Shown here one piece after another: positions 11,546 to 22,897 of a DNA stretch of 64,000 nucleotides. Origin of the DNA: Hyalella azteca. Taxonomy: Eukaryota; Arthropoda; Malacostraca; Amphipoda; Hyalellidae. A program made the translations under genes and the position numbers. Positions within the stretch are counted from its first letter, which is position 1; every line of letters starts with the position of its first letter. The stretch is taken from NCBI RefSeq assembly GCF_000764305.2, contig NW_025942343.1:104839-168838 (forward strand). Reading direction: 5' to 3'. The notes below the pieces were generated by a model. It saw only the letters and a program-made list of their open reading frames with translations, made no database searches and was not told the origin of the DNA.

Positions 11546-12499
11546 AGTTTCGGCATCACATCGGCTGGCCATAAATCTCGCACTGCCAGTAAATCTTAAT
11601 GAGGATTAGACGCTCAGAAACAGATGTTATGGCTCGGCGTGCCGTGCAGGTGGCAACTTTAAAACTTCCTGGCCAAACATGTCCAAAGAATGAGAAGATG
11701 CAGTGATCGGGAGAACAAGATGCAGTAAAGGGTAAAAAAGTCGTTGTAAAATTCAAAATTCTTCTATAATTTAAGGCTGGATCTACAAACTAAACTTCAC
11801 TTGAGCCTAAAATAAATAGATATGGTCAATAGATCACATTCATGGATATTATGGCCGATTTAATTTTGTAAAAAGTCAATTTTTATAGTTTTAAATTATG
11901 AAAATGACCGTTGATCCATTTGTGGTGGCAGATTGTGTCAGAGGGAAGGCATGACTCAGAAATATTTCTAGCAATTCTTTGACCAGAATGACGCAAAAAA
12001 TATCGAATAAAAAACCTTTTTACTGCACGACGATTTAGTTGATCAATGATAAATGTATATAATGATGTTCAAATGTTCGACACTTACAAGTACATAACCT
12101 CGGTTCGCACGTATTGTATAACCTTGTTCTGGAAATTTTTGAAAACAATCAGAAGCACAGCATTGAAAAATTTCAACTGGCATTAAAAAATTTCAAAGCA
12201 TTTAAAATTTCACAGCATTTCATTTAAAATTTCACAGCATTGAAAAATTCTATAACCTATCATCATTGTTGACATCTTAGCACCAAGCCTCGCAGTAACA
12301 GTGATTTAAATTAATGATGTGAAGTATCGTGCGCTGCATGATAATGTTGAGAGATCATCAGACATTATGATGACATCAAATGGTGCTGGAAGGTGAAAGT
12401 GATTGCACACTTCTTGGTCCTAGCCAGGGACACATGACACGTAAACAAAACACATTTCCTATTTAATGAAGAAATTTCACAAAAAAACATTTTTCAGCG

Positions 12500-12720
12500 A
12501 ACAGAATGCCTGACTAATTCATGAAAATTCATCAGAACACTGAATTCAGCGGCATCAGCATCCTAAGATGAATGCATGACTGGAATTCATGAAAATTCAT
12601 CAGAACCCTAAATTCATTAGCATCCTAAGATTTTCAGCTCAACTGGAATTCATGAAAATTCATCAGAATCTTGAATCCATCAAGCTGCATGTCTGACTGT
12701 AATTCATGAATATCATTCAG
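12500..12720. repeat. ~60-bp repeat around AATTCATGAAAATTCATCAG (copy 1)
   Basis: GGAATTCATGAAAATTCATC followed by AGAA(C/T) and a CATCCTAAGAT segment occurs about four times. Copy 2: 24805-25010. Confidence 0.8.
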
Positions 12721-12899
12721 CCGAAGCCCTAATTTGCACATTTGTCCTTTGAGACATATATATTATACAGCCTATATAATACAAAACCTGTATAATAATT
12801 ATATGTGAGTATTAATAAATAATTAATTAATAATAATTAATAAGTTATTAATCAATTAATTATTAAGTAACAATATTTAATAATAATTAATAAATAATC

Positions 12900-12918
12900 A
12901 GATGTGTATAAGAGACAG
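12900..12918 (+). other. Tn5/Nextera mosaic end (sequencing artefact)
   Basis: AGATGTGTATAAGAGACAG is an exact 19-bp mosaic end. It separates AT-rich sequence on the left from an unrelated GC-rich coding-like segment on the right (12919-13045), which itself ends at an N. The boundary is therefore a library chimera joint. Confidence 0.97.
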
Positions 12919-12961
12919 CGGTTACAATAATCATCATTAAGCATGGTTAATGCATACTCAC

Positions 12962-13045
12962 GATGCCCATCTCGGTCATGACACAGCGGAAATAGTCGAC
13001 CTCGGTCTTGATCTCGTCGGCGATGAACTTGACGCGAGACGAGGG
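12962..13045 (-). CDS. Stray exon fragment of an unidentified conserved-looking gene, probably misplaced
   Basis: On the minus strand the segment reads in one frame as VKFIADEIKTEVDYF then RCVMTEMGI, and is followed by a canonical donor GTGAGT at 12961-12956. Codons are strongly G/C-ending (GTC, AAG, TTC, ATC, GCC, GAC), unlike the AT-rich surroundings. The segment is bounded by a Nextera mosaic end on one side (12900-12918) and an N (13046) on the other, and no counterpart exists at the matching position of duplication copy 2. It therefore looks like the 3' end of an exon plus about 43 bp of intron from another locus, joined by chimerism or mis-scaffolding. I do not recognise the protein family. 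The intronic part (12919-12931) shares CGGTTACAATAAT with the 64-bp satellite at 14178-14668. Confidence 0.6.
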
Positions 13046-13046
13046 N

Positions 13047-13345
13047 GAAGGATAGCGAAGTATAGTGAAGTGTGAAGGATAGCGAAGGATGGCGAAGTAT
13101 AGTGAAGTGTGAAGGATAACGAAGGATAGCGAAGTATAGTGAAGTGTGAAGGATAGCGAAGGATAGCGAAGGATGGCGAAGTAGAGTGAAGTTTGAATGA
13201 TAGCGAAGGATAGCGAAGTATAGTGAAGTGTGCAGGATAGCGGAGGATAGTGAGGGATAGCGAAGTATAGTGAAGTGTGAAGGATAGCGAAGGATAGTGA
13301 AGGATAGCGAAGCATAGTGAAGTGTGATGAATAGTGAAGGATAAA
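13047..13345. repeat. GAAGGATAGCGAAGTATAGT repeat (copy 1)
   Basis: Mixed 10-bp sub-units (GAAGGATAGC, GAAGTATAGT, GAAGTGT) form an array of about 300 bp starting immediately after the N at 13046. Copy 2 holds only a degenerate short version at 25665-25785. Several spurious ORFs cross it on the minus strand. Confidence 0.9.
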
Positions 13346-13430
13346 TCCCCATTAAAACACAAGGGAGGTAATAGCAAATGAATTAAGCTCTAAGGCTTAA
13401 CAAATATTTTCGATTCTGTTCGCAATTTCT

Positions 13431-13463
13431 GCCATTCATCGAACAACTACAGCGATGAATGGC
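13431..13463. repeat. Perfect 11-bp hairpin
   Basis: GCCATTCATCG (13431-13441) and CGATGAATGGC (13453-13463) pair perfectly across an 11-base loop. No terminator context applies in this genome, and no function is evident. Confidence 0.85.
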
Positions 13464-14177
13464 TACTGTTAAATTATTGTAATTTTCGTCATGCGGCTGA
13501 AGACTTACGCTATCCTAGGGATATCGTTCGTGACAATAATGTTATTGTACGTCCAGAACAAATACCATGTCAGGAAATCGACTCAATTAAACTAAATTCC
13601 TGATGTGGCGGTAAACCATTTTTTCGGTTATTTATTAATTCAAGTAGACAAACATGCAATAAATTGTACGGCATTTGCCGTGGTTGAAAAAATATCAACA
13701 TAACTTCACAAAATATCTTATAAATGAAAAAACTAATTCTATCATCAATAAAAATATAGTATTTCTCCAATGCAGCAGGAATATCTATAGAAGTGACTCG
13801 AAAGCAACGATAGTAGCAGTTCTGAAGTTGGTATAAAGTATACCTGCAGTATAAATAAAACCTGGCGTCCTTTAAACCTACATTTCATAGATATAGTACA
13901 CAAAAATTGTATGAGCATATAGGGAAATAAGTGTTGTTCATGACGCTTGATTTATTTTCGGCAAACGTGTATAATGAATGCATTTTCTTGTGAAGCTATT
14001 TAGTGAATTAACAGGGCCAATTACGTTCACCAAATGTAATTTGTACTTGGCAAATTCCTATTGAAGATAATAAAAAGACATAATAACTAAAATAGAGTTT
14101 GAATATTTCCCCATGAAAAATAAATGTTTCTAGCTAAGTTTAAGAGTAATATAACGTTTGAAATGTAACTTAATTGA

Positions 14178-14668
14178 TAGAAGCATAACGGTTGTTGTAA
14201 CCGTAAGATTAAAATAATGTACGGTTACAATAATGCACGTTACAAAATATAACGGTTGTTGTAACAGTAAGATTACAATAATGTACGGTTACAATAATTG
14301 CACGTTACAAAATATAACGGTTGTTGTAACCGTAAGATTACAATAATGTACGGTTACAAAAAATAATGGTTGTTGTAACCGTAAGATTAAAATAATGTAC
14401 GGTTACAATAATGCACGTTACAAAATATAACGGTTGTTGTAACCGTAAGATTACAATAATATACGGTTACAAAATGTAACGGTTGTTGTAACCGTAAGAT
14501 TACAATAATGCACGGTTACAATTATGTACGGTTACAAAAAATAACGGTTGTTGTAACCGTAAGATTAAAATAATGTACGGTTACAATAATGCACGTTACA
14601 AAATATAACGGTTGCTGTAACAGTAAGACTACAATAATGTACGGTTACAATAATTGCACGTTACAAAA
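14178..14668. repeat. 64-bp minisatellite between the duplication copies
   Basis: The unit combines ATAACGGTTGTTGTAACCGT, AAGATTACAATAATGTACGG and TTACAATAATGCACGTTACA. About seven irregular units are present. Each unit contains inverted GGTTAC/GTAACC motifs, so single strands can fold. The array occupies exactly the junction between copy 1 and copy 2 of the segmental duplication. Confidence 0.92.
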
Positions 14669-14730
14669 TACGACACGCGTGACGACATTACACGTAACGA
14701 ACGTGAGTACAGCCCTGCCTTTCCCCTATA

Positions 14731-14976
14731 CACTTAGAAAATTTAGTGGGTCATATTGTCCAAATAGTGATACACTTCCTAGATAGTAGCATTAATAGTA
14801 CGTCCTTTGTAAGTCAAAAAGGCGCTCCTAGATAGTAGCATTAATACGTTATTAATTTGTAAATCAAAAAGGCGCCTCACAAAAGAACGACACACATAGC
14901 CATGATTTTCGGTGGCCCACACATGGGCAAGAAGTGGATCGCTTTTTGGACACATTGTCTCTCAGTTTACTGAGTG
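14731..14976. mobile_element. CACTC-family MITE with TA flanks (copy 2)
   Basis: It starts CACTTAGAAAATTTAGTGGG then TCATATTGTCCAAATAGTGA and ends TTTACTGAGTG, flanked by TA at 14729-14730 and TA at 14977-14978. It is longer than the copy at 4450-4645 because an internal CCTAGATAGTAGCATTAATA segment is repeated. Confidence 0.82.
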
Positions 14977-15769
14977 TACAGACTGAGGCTCACGTAATCC
15001 AAGCCAAATCAAGTCACATAATTTGGTGCGGACTGTGGAATTACGCGCTACTTCATACGAGAAGAAACATAAATATCATAAAATATATTAAAAACTTAAT
15101 TCCAGTGGGTAGTCAAGTCCCAACAATTTGCTCCATTCCAAAATCGAGTATATATTTACGAGGATAAACTATTATTCCAGGTACAATTTCGAACTTATTA
15201 TTACAAACCATTTTTATTTCTTTCGGACGTCAATCAAACAACAACGGCCCGCAGACCTGAAACCAATTCGTTTTATATATTTTGGCGCACGCACCGAATC
15301 GAAATTCGATATAATTTTTAGAAGAAACTAATTTCGTGAATGATCCGGGAATGTTTACTTTCACAATTGAGTGAATCACGATCGGCGCATCGCATTTCTC
15401 CTTCAATTTAATTCACGGAGGCAATTTAAACGTCGTGCAAATATTGCGTCACAGTCTCCACTTCTCACATTTTTTTAAATAGTAGTAATATAATATTATA
15501 TTGCTTAATATTGGTATTGCATAATATAACTTCTATATGAGAATAAATAAACAAAAAAAGACAATAATATAAAGACAAGCAGTTGCTGCAAAAAATATCA
15601 AGTCATCGCAGTTCTACACTTGCAGAAAGTCGTCACGCCCAATTTAAACAGGCCACAACAAAAACCCAGAATGTTAGAGGACAAATCAAGGAGCAAAACT
15701 TTACTTACTCCGCCCAAGTTTTTTTACAGTGTTTGCCCAGCGTGTTGGGAGGCGCTGAAATTGTTCCCG

Positions 15770-15875
15770 GCATTACTCGAACAGTTCTTACTCGAACAGT
15801 TCTTAATCGAATACATCTTACTCGAACAGTTCTTACGCGAACAGTTCTTACGCGAATAGTTTTTACTCAATTCTT
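15770..15875. repeat. 15-bp repeat, copy 2 only
   Basis: TTACTCGAACAGTTC repeats about seven times with small changes. It starts exactly where copy 2 departs from copy 1. Confidence 0.85.
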
Positions 15876-16460
15876 ATTAAGTTTCTAAACGAGTTGCTTT
15901 TACAGAAAATTTCTAATACAAGTAGTTGGTAGGTGCATTAAGCTACTCGGATGAAGTATTAATAAATATAATGTTATGTACTATTATAAAAAATTAATCA
16001 GTAAGCGGAAATCTATCGAGAGCGATTCGTTATATTTCACGAGGATAAAATTCCACAATTTAATCGGCTCATGAACTAGTTTTTATTACCTGGAAAACAC
16101 AAGTTTTCTTCAGTAGCTGATCTTCTTACTACAATAATTGCTAAATATTCAGAGCGTAAAGAGCTTTTAGATATTCTAATGCACGAGTTCCTTTTAATCA
16201 GCTCTTAATGAAAATTTAATTAAGACATAACGGATCTTTTCTTCTTCAGTTTCCTAGAATATAACATCTGCAATCTGGAAATGTGATTATTTTTAATGGC
16301 ACTCACGGGACAATTTTAGAGTACTTTTAATCTCTAGTTACAGCGTACGAATCTTACGATACTTGGATCTACTTAATAATAATATAAATATATGGAGACA
16401 TGAGTGAAGCTAGTGATGAAGAGGGCGAGGGAAGCGAGTGATGAAGAGGGCGAGTGACAA

Positions 16461-16544
16461 GAGTCCAAACTGGGTCAGGACGACTCACACAAGAGCAGAA
16501 AACGCATAGCTATTAGTACAAAGTCTTAATATTTTCCCCAGTGA
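16461..16544. mobile_element. CACTC-family MITE, right half only
   Basis: AACTGGGTCAGGACGACTCA then CACAAGAGCAGAAAACGCAT resembles the family interior and right arm, ending CCCCAGTG. No left half was found. Confidence 0.5.
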
Positions 16545-16794
16545 TCCCCACACTCTTACATTAACGGCACAAGACGGAAGCCGTGCAATCAAAATCCGGT
16601 CCCGCCGCTCCCGATCCGCGACCTCGATTGACGTACACACAAAAAACCAAGTACCGCTTATTTTCCACGGCTAAATTTACACGGCGAGGTTTTTTGTCCT
16701 TGTCAGTTTAGGCCACAATGAAGGACCGCAGGATTTAAGGACACTTGTCCTCAGAGGACGTGAACTGCACGCTGAGAATATTTGCACTCAAAAA

Positions 16795-16938
16795 AATTAC
16801 GAGGATTTGTCCAAATAGCGATGAACTTCTGGCCCTGGTGTGGTCCATCTTAATCTTGTTTTGAGCGGCAAAAGATCACAGCTTCGCACTAAAAGTTTCA
16901 CTATTTGGATAAAATGACCCGCTTATTTTTATGAGAGT
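16795..16938. mobile_element. CACTC-family MITE
   Basis: Left end CACTCAAAAAAATTACGAGG then ATTTGTCCAAATAGCGATGA; right end TTTCACTATTTGGATAAAAT then GACCCGCTTATTTTTATGAG. It is 144 bp long and lies inside the copy-2-only segment, so it is absent from copy 1. Confidence 0.75.
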
Positions 16939-16977
16939 ATTTTATGATTGATTTTTTCCCCCCGTTCTGGGAATTTT

Positions 16978-17037
16978 CAGAGCAAAGCTGCACCCTGGAC
17001 TCAGGATCAGAGCAAAGCTGCACCCTGGACTCAGGAT
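16978..17037. repeat. 30-bp direct duplication
   Basis: AGCAAAGCTGCACCCTGGAC followed by TCAGGATCAG occurs twice with no differences. It ends at the point where copy 2 rejoins homology with copy 1. Confidence 0.9.
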
Positions 17038-17643
17038 CAGAGCAGCTATTTATCTCCATGTCTCTTAATATAAACGATGCGACGGACATGTTTTATTTCT
17101 CTCGCTTGTGAGCTCAAGAACGCGAAGCAGTGCAACGACGCGGGAACATTACCAGTTCAAAATATTCAATAATAATATTTTATTTATTGTTATAATGATA
17201 TTTTTATTCCATAATAACTGTAGCATATCATATAATTTATTGCACAGCTATAGGATTATAATTTTCATTCCAAGCCAGCAGTATGATGCATGATTAATGA
17301 TGGATTATCGAGTTATCAGTTATACTGATAATGAGTATTGATGAGTGAAACCATGAATGTAGGCTCGATTTAATTAAAATGACGAGAAATTTGTATTATT
17401 TATAATAGAAAAAAAGATGAATATTTGGGTAGAATTGTTCAGAAAGTAAATGGGCAGATAAATATTTAAATCTTGGACTTGAGAAGCTTCGTTATCTTTG
17501 ACACGTTAAAATTGTAACAATGACCAACATATAGGCCAGAATACAGTGCGCGTTAAATGGAAGTCAAACTCAAGTAAAGTCTAAATTTACAATAAAAAAA
17601 TGCGAAACGGAAAACTAATGAGCTATTTTTTCATTTTCATATA

Positions 17644-17856
17644 CACTGTTAGAAAAATTACCGTTAACGGTATTATACCGGCGTTTCAGTGGCCGGTCAG
17701 CACGTGAAAGAAACACTGTGTCGCCGTTTTTATTCTAATTTAACACTAGAAATCCGTAAAACATATGATAAAAACGGCGAAACAGTTTATTTTCACGGGG
17801 CGACCGGCCACTAGAACGCCAGTGGGACCGTTTTTTCACCGTTTTTTCTAACAGTG
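17644..17856. mobile_element. 213-bp foldback MITE with TA target duplication
   Basis: The element has perfect terminal inverted repeats CACTGTTAGAAAAA / TTTTTCTAACAGTG and is flanked by TA (17642-17643 and 17857-17858). The matching site in duplication copy 1 (about 6100-6110) is empty and has a single TA. Most of the interior is also palindromic: ACCGGCGTTTCAGTGGCCGG and GTCGCCGTTTTTA on the left answer TAAAAACGGCGA and CCGGCCACTAGAACGCC on the right. TA duplication and terminal sequence suggest mobilisation by a Tc1/mariner-type transposase; no transposase is encoded here. Confidence 0.93.
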
Positions 17857-17889
17857 TATAGACTGGTAAGACTGCACATCGTAAATACA

Positions 17890-18105
17890 ATAGGTATATT
17901 ACAGTATTGACAGTATTGTAAAAGCAGTAAATACAGTATATTACGGTATTGTAAAACAGTAAATACAGTATATTACGGTATTGTAAAACAGTAAATACAA
18001 TATATTACAGTATTGTATAAACAGTAAATACAGTATATTACAGTATTGTATAACAATAAATTCAGTATATTACAGTATTGTATAAACAGTAAATTCAGTA
18101 TATTG
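17890..18105. repeat. 32-bp minisatellite (copy 2)
   Basis: Same CAGTATATTACGGTATTGTA unit as 6130-6530 but about half as many units, with a variant (ACAGTATTGTATAAACAG) dominating the right end. Confidence 0.9.
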
Positions 18106-18573
18106 CATAACTTACGTTGCTTCTGGTCACTGAAGGCGATCTTCTCGCTGTACCAGCAAACAGCCACCGAAAGATTTTCTTCGATTGCCTCTGTAGAAAA
18201 AAATGAAGCAGCTGAAATTATTATATATACTGTACTTGAAAATAAAACTGTTTCATGCAACGACAAAAATAAATACACTCTAGAAGAATTCTATTTTGTT
18301 TGTGCAACCTGAAAAGAAAAGTGTTTTATGCTACGAAAACAGGGGTTAGCAACTAGAAAAGGTATATATATCTTGTAAATGTTACATACAAATATTTTTT
18401 TTTCGTGCTTCAAAAAAGATCTACCAACTGAAATTATTACCTATTGCAATTTCAACACAAAAATACATGTATATCGCGGTGCAAAAAAAATCAATGACGT
18501 TTGACATTTTTGAGCCCCAATATATGGAAGTTAGTATATTTTGATAAAGAAATTAATACAATTGCAATATTTC

Positions 18574-18752
18574 TATGTCCACACGTGTCTATGTCCACAC
18601 GTGGCTATGTCCACACGTGTCTATGTCCACACGTGTCATGTCCACACGTGTCTATGTCCACACGTGTCTATGTCCACACGTGTCTATGTCCACACGTGTC
18701 TATGTCCACACGTGTCATGTCCACACTTGTCTATGTCCACACGTGTGTACAT
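18574..18752. repeat. 16-bp CACGTG minisatellite (copy 2)
   Basis: TATGTCCACACGTGTC repeats about 11 times. It has slightly more units than the copy 1 array at 7346-7496. Confidence 0.93.
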
Positions 18753-18759
18753 AACTGAG

Positions 18760-19455
18760 TATTAACTTCCAATGGATTAAACACTTGAAAATAAATAATT
18801 ATTTTTAAATAAATATCGGACAAACTCAGGATAGAGCCAAACGTGCGTGCTTTTCAAGCGTCAACGGACGCGAACCGACGTATATTTGAATCAGTATAAC
18901 TGTGAAATACACATCAACCCTCGGAATCAAATGTAAAATTTTCAATTCTTTCTTCGTGTTGCTGTTTGGTCGGGAAAATAGAATAAAATGTGCTTACAAA
19001 CTAAGAACAGAAAGCACGTAGCGAACGTGACTATTCCAGACAACCTCGCTACTTGCATAGCTGAAGAAAACTTGTTTTTTTTTTGCCGTTATTTTTACAT
19101 GTCAAGAAAATACGTCGGAATTTCGTATATTGGAGACACATAATCCCGAGTAACACAAAAGGTTTTTTCCGTAAATTCTAAAAAACTGAATTGAAAATCG
19201 CAAATGAAAATTAGAATTTCTTAGGATCGAAGAACAGAAAATTCGCGAGTCTCGTTTTCACAATTTCTGACCGCGAAAAACTGAAACCAGACATAAAAAT
19301 ATTCTTATCCTAGCCATAAATAGCTTGAAGCCGATAAAATATATGCGTTATATTAGTGATGAAGCATTTAATTTATAGATTTTTGCAGCGACACGAGTAA
19401 TTAGAAATATTTTTAAATTGATGAGAGACAGAACATATAAAAAAAAATAACGCTG
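18760..19455. other. Copy-2-only segment, nothing recognised
   Basis: This ~700-bp segment interrupts homology with copy 1 (which jumps from the CACGTG array to AAGAAAATTGTTTCACGG). It is AT-rich, with no open frame, terminal repeats or array that I could identify. Confidence 0.6.
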
Positions 19456-20654
19456 GACCCAAGAAAATTGTTTCACGGTTTCACAGAGTTCTGAAAAATT
19501 AGATATCAACAGATTTGAAAAATTAAATCGAATGGTATAATTTATATATCGTTGTATGAATATATAATGAATTAAAATCGTTATGTATCTAGTTCAATTA
19601 TAATTTATCGTTATTTGTTTGAAAGACTCTCACATGAACGAAGGTAAAGCACGATTTTGTATTGGTAAGTTGTAGACAGAGTTGTCAACATGGATAAAGT
19701 TTTCGAAGGATATTCAGGATCTCCAGAGCAGAAATTGCAAGCAATAAGCTGCCTGGAATATTGAGACTCAGTTTCTCGAATTTTTTTAAGAATAAATAGT
19801 TTTCATTTAATTAACTAAAACGATAAATGGTTCATGATAAGTGACCTATGAGCAACAAACAGATAACTAATAATCATATTTTTAATAACTATTAATTATA
19901 ATTAATATATATTTTATTCTATGCCGTAAATCATCTCCGGTAATGGCAAACTCCAGAAAGAGTCTCTTTATTAGGCAATGCGGCAGCCGGCATAACAATG
20001 GCCTGCTAATTCCATGCCTTTATTTAACGAGGCTTATAGCGAGCAGCATGCCACAGCGGCTTGCAGTCTAGCCAGGCCTATTTAAAATTTCAACAAAAAT
20101 TCGTCGTCTCGATCCGCTGCCACTTTTTGTATGCGAATGTCTGGCAACGAACACTGCTTTCTGACCTTGTAAAAACAGGTTTGCAAGAAAATATATTTTT
20201 ATATTACAGGTAAATACCAAGTCATTTACGATTCAAGTCTCGATAATACTTTTCACGAGTCCATTTTAACTGGAACTGACGTTGCTCGCAGGACATTTTT
20301 CCGCCTGGATACAATTTAATTTTGTGTTGAATCCTGTTACCATCAGGACTTATGAAGCCTTTAAAGGTCTTTCGGAATTTGTAGCATTTTAATTCAGCAC
20401 AATGCAAATAAACACAATGCAAATAAACTTTAATGGTAGTATATGAATGCAAAAGAAAGATTAATTTTAGTGCAAAAATATATGTGTCAATCAAAGCGCA
20501 CTGCAACAACATTAACAATCTCAACCTAATATAGGCCTACCTGAAGCTCGAAAAATATTAAAAATAGGTGCATCGAGGAACTTTACTACTGTGGCACGGA
20601 AACACACATCCTATAGCGTTCATATTTTTTAATACAAACCTAAGATCACATTTT

Positions 20655-20785
20655 TAGTACAATATTACGTATACTGAGGACATGTATAGACAAAATTTTT
20701 AATCCAATATTCCTAATACTGAGCACATATTTAGACCAAATTTTTAATCCAATATTCCTAATACTGAGGACATGTATAGACCAAG
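20655..20785. repeat. ~44-bp repeat, about three units
   Basis: The motif AATATTCCTAATACTGAGNA followed by CAT(A/G)TNTAGACCAAATTTTTA repeats. Copy 1 has one unit near 8745-8780, so the expansion is specific to copy 2. Confidence 0.8.
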
Positions 20786-21483
20786 TTTTTACAAATATTT
20801 GCAAGTTCCAATTAAGGAGCGATTGCCATGATCCCTCCACCGTATTCACAGACCACCATAACGACAGAACTTTGATAAGAGATCCGTTAGAATGTATATA
20901 TTATTAATAACTCAATTATCATCAACAGCTGAGTTTACACGCTTATAAATGTGAAAAATTTGCAGAGATTCCTTTTAATACTTTAATGTATATGACCCAG
21001 ACCCCCGTAACTCCAGTACTTTCAATAAAGTATCAGGTAATATTGATATGTTAATTTAATAAACTAATAGGTATTATGGATATATTTTATAATTAAGTAC
21101 CAGGTATTATGGATATCTTATCAATAAATCTGTTATTATTAGCAACAACAGCTGTGTTGTTTCTAAACGCGCAGCAAGATGGAGACTGTGCGGCAATTTC
21201 CTCTGAACACTAAAAAGTATTTACATGCCACAAAACCTCGAGACTTTTATTATAGTAGCAGGTATTATGAATATATGTTTTAATAAGGTACCAAGTCTAA
21301 TTATATACATTATCAACCAGTCTGCCATGATTATTATGAACAGCTGTGTTGGTTAATTGTTCGAGATGGAGAGTTTGTGTGCATGGAAGAGGCGAGATCA
21401 GAGGTTAAGGCTGCCACGCGGCCTTCATGGCACGCGACGCAACTTTTAAGCTGGCGTGACAACTTTTAAACAGGCAGAGACGC

Positions 21484-21925
21484 CGAATCGCTGGCCAACA
21501 GTCGGCCAACGATCGGCCTACAGTTGACCAATATACGGTAAACATCTGGTTAACTTTCCGCCAACACTCAGCCAGCTTTCGGCCAACGATCAGATAGCTT
21601 TTGGCCAACGATCGGGCAATTTTCGGCCAACGATCGGCCAGTTTTCAGCCAACGATCGGGCAATTTTCGGCCAACGATCGGGCCATTTTCGGCCACCGAT
21701 CGGCCAGTTTTCGGCCACCGATCGGCCAGTTTTCGGCCAACGTTCAGCCAGTTTTCGGCCAACGCTTGGCCTACAGTTGACCAATGTGCGGCAAACGTCG
21801 GATTTACTTTCGGCAAACGAGTTCAGTCAACGGTCGGTCAATGGTCTGTCATCGTTCAGTCAACGGTCGGCTAATAGTCGGCCAACTTTCAGCCGACGGT
21901 CAGTCAGTGGCCGTTCTTTCATTTT
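21484..21925. repeat. 22-bp minisatellite (copy 2, inverted)
   Basis: GGCCAGTTTTCGGCCAACGA then TC is the reverse complement of the copy 1 unit at 9650-10200. Confidence 0.92.
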
Positions 21926-22180
21926 AATCAACGCACTCCCCGGCAAATACCGCAGGCATCCCAATCAGTACATCCCGCGCTAAATCTAACATTATATCCT
22001 ATAACTGGCGCCGAAAAGCGTCTCTTTTCATGAACAAAACCTCGGGAAGCCAAACAACTTCGCTGTCGGAATTTGGATGAGATTTTGTGTACGAATGTGG
22101 GCAGGCGATGCGCATCTACGACGACATGGCTAAAAAATTACGCATATCATTAAAATAATACTTCGTCTGTGAAGACTGTA

Positions 22181-22337
22181 CACTCAAAGAAATGAAGGTA
22201 ACTTTGTCCGAATAGCCATTTACGTTTGCACTTGTATGTATCATTTTACCCAGTTTGGAACAGCAAAACGGCGTATCAGTGTAACTTGCAGGGAGTGAGC
22301 TACTATTTGGAAAATATGACAAATTTTTTTTTCAGTG
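22181..22337. mobile_element. CACTC-family MITE with TA flanks (copy 2)
   Basis: CACTCAAAGAAATGAAGGTA at the left and TTTTTTTTTCAGTG at the right, flanked by TA (22179-22180) and TA (22338-22339). Inverted counterpart of 9223-9383. Confidence 0.78.
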
Positions 22338-22391
22338 TAGTATGCTGGAACCTGGTGCGTTGGGTACAAACTTATATGTATTTTGAAAGTA

Positions 22392-22542
22392 CACTGAGAT
22401 AAATGAATTGGTCATATTATCCTAATAGTGACACACTTAACTGCACGTAGCACTGCTACGCCGTTTTGCTGGATCAAGATGGGACACACAAGGGCAAAAA
22501 TGTGCATCGTTATTTGGACAAATTTTCCCTGATTTCCCTGAT
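22392..22542. mobile_element. CACTC-family MITE (copy 2)
   Basis: Begins CACTGAGATAAATGAATTGG then TCATATTATCCTAATAGTGA, preceded by TA; contains GTGCATCGTTATTTGGACAA near the right end. The right terminal CACTC complement is decayed. Inverted counterpart of 9022-9168. Confidence 0.72.
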
Positions 22543-22619
22543 TATACGCATGCAAACAAACTCTCTATATGATCGCACACACACTTGGTATAGAACGAAA
22601 TATATTAATTCTTCTAACG

Positions 22620-22750
22620 TTAACATATAAAAATTCTACGAACTCCTGATAAATCTAAAATAATTAAATTTCTCCGAACTCCTGAAAAATCAAAAATAAT
22701 TAGGAACTCTCCAAACTCTTGAAAAATCTAAAATAATTGAGAATTATCCG
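22620..22750. repeat. Degenerate ~46-bp repeat (copy 2)
   Basis: CTCCGAACTCCTGAAAAATC-type units repeat about three times, matching 10760-10945. Confidence 0.7.
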
Positions 22751-22897
22751 ATCTATACTGAAGAACATAAATTGGAAGATCCCATGGGAACAGCAACTAA
22801 TTGAATTTTAAACGCTAATTAGAATTTTGACGAGCCATATTAGGTCACGATCTCCCAGAGTTCACATGTTCAAAAATAGCCCCAAGACTTGAAAACG

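Larger units (their letters stand above)
4385..14175 (+). repeat. Segmental duplication, copy 1 (~9.8 kb)
   Basis: From ACGACACGCGTGACGACATT at 4385 this block matches 14670-26512 in the same order. Correspondences: 4385-5490 with 14670-15770; 5533-6110 with 17045-17640; 6530-7270 with 18105-18545; 7498-9003 with 19460-21018; 10710-12060 with 22585-24475; 13500-14170 with 25800-26510. The segment 9005-10705 matches 21018-22562 in reverse orientation. Divergence is visible in most lines but homology is unmistakable. The block contains no recognised gene; it holds MITEs and tandem arrays. Exact end points are uncertain by tens of bases. Confidence 0.88.
21018..22562 (-). repeat. Inverted block relative to copy 1 (9005-10705)
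   Basis: AGTACTTTCAATAAAGTATC at the left edge is the reverse complement of 10680-10705, and the right edge (ATTATACGCATGCAAACAAA) is the reverse complement of about 9003-9024. Sequences outside both edges remain collinear with copy 1. The block contains two CACTC-family MITEs and the 22-bp GATCGTTGGCC array. Confidence 0.85.

Noticed and set aside
12976..13377. Protein genes across the GAAGGATAGCGAAG array
   Set aside because: The frames join array translation to the misplaced exon through an N; they are not real genes.
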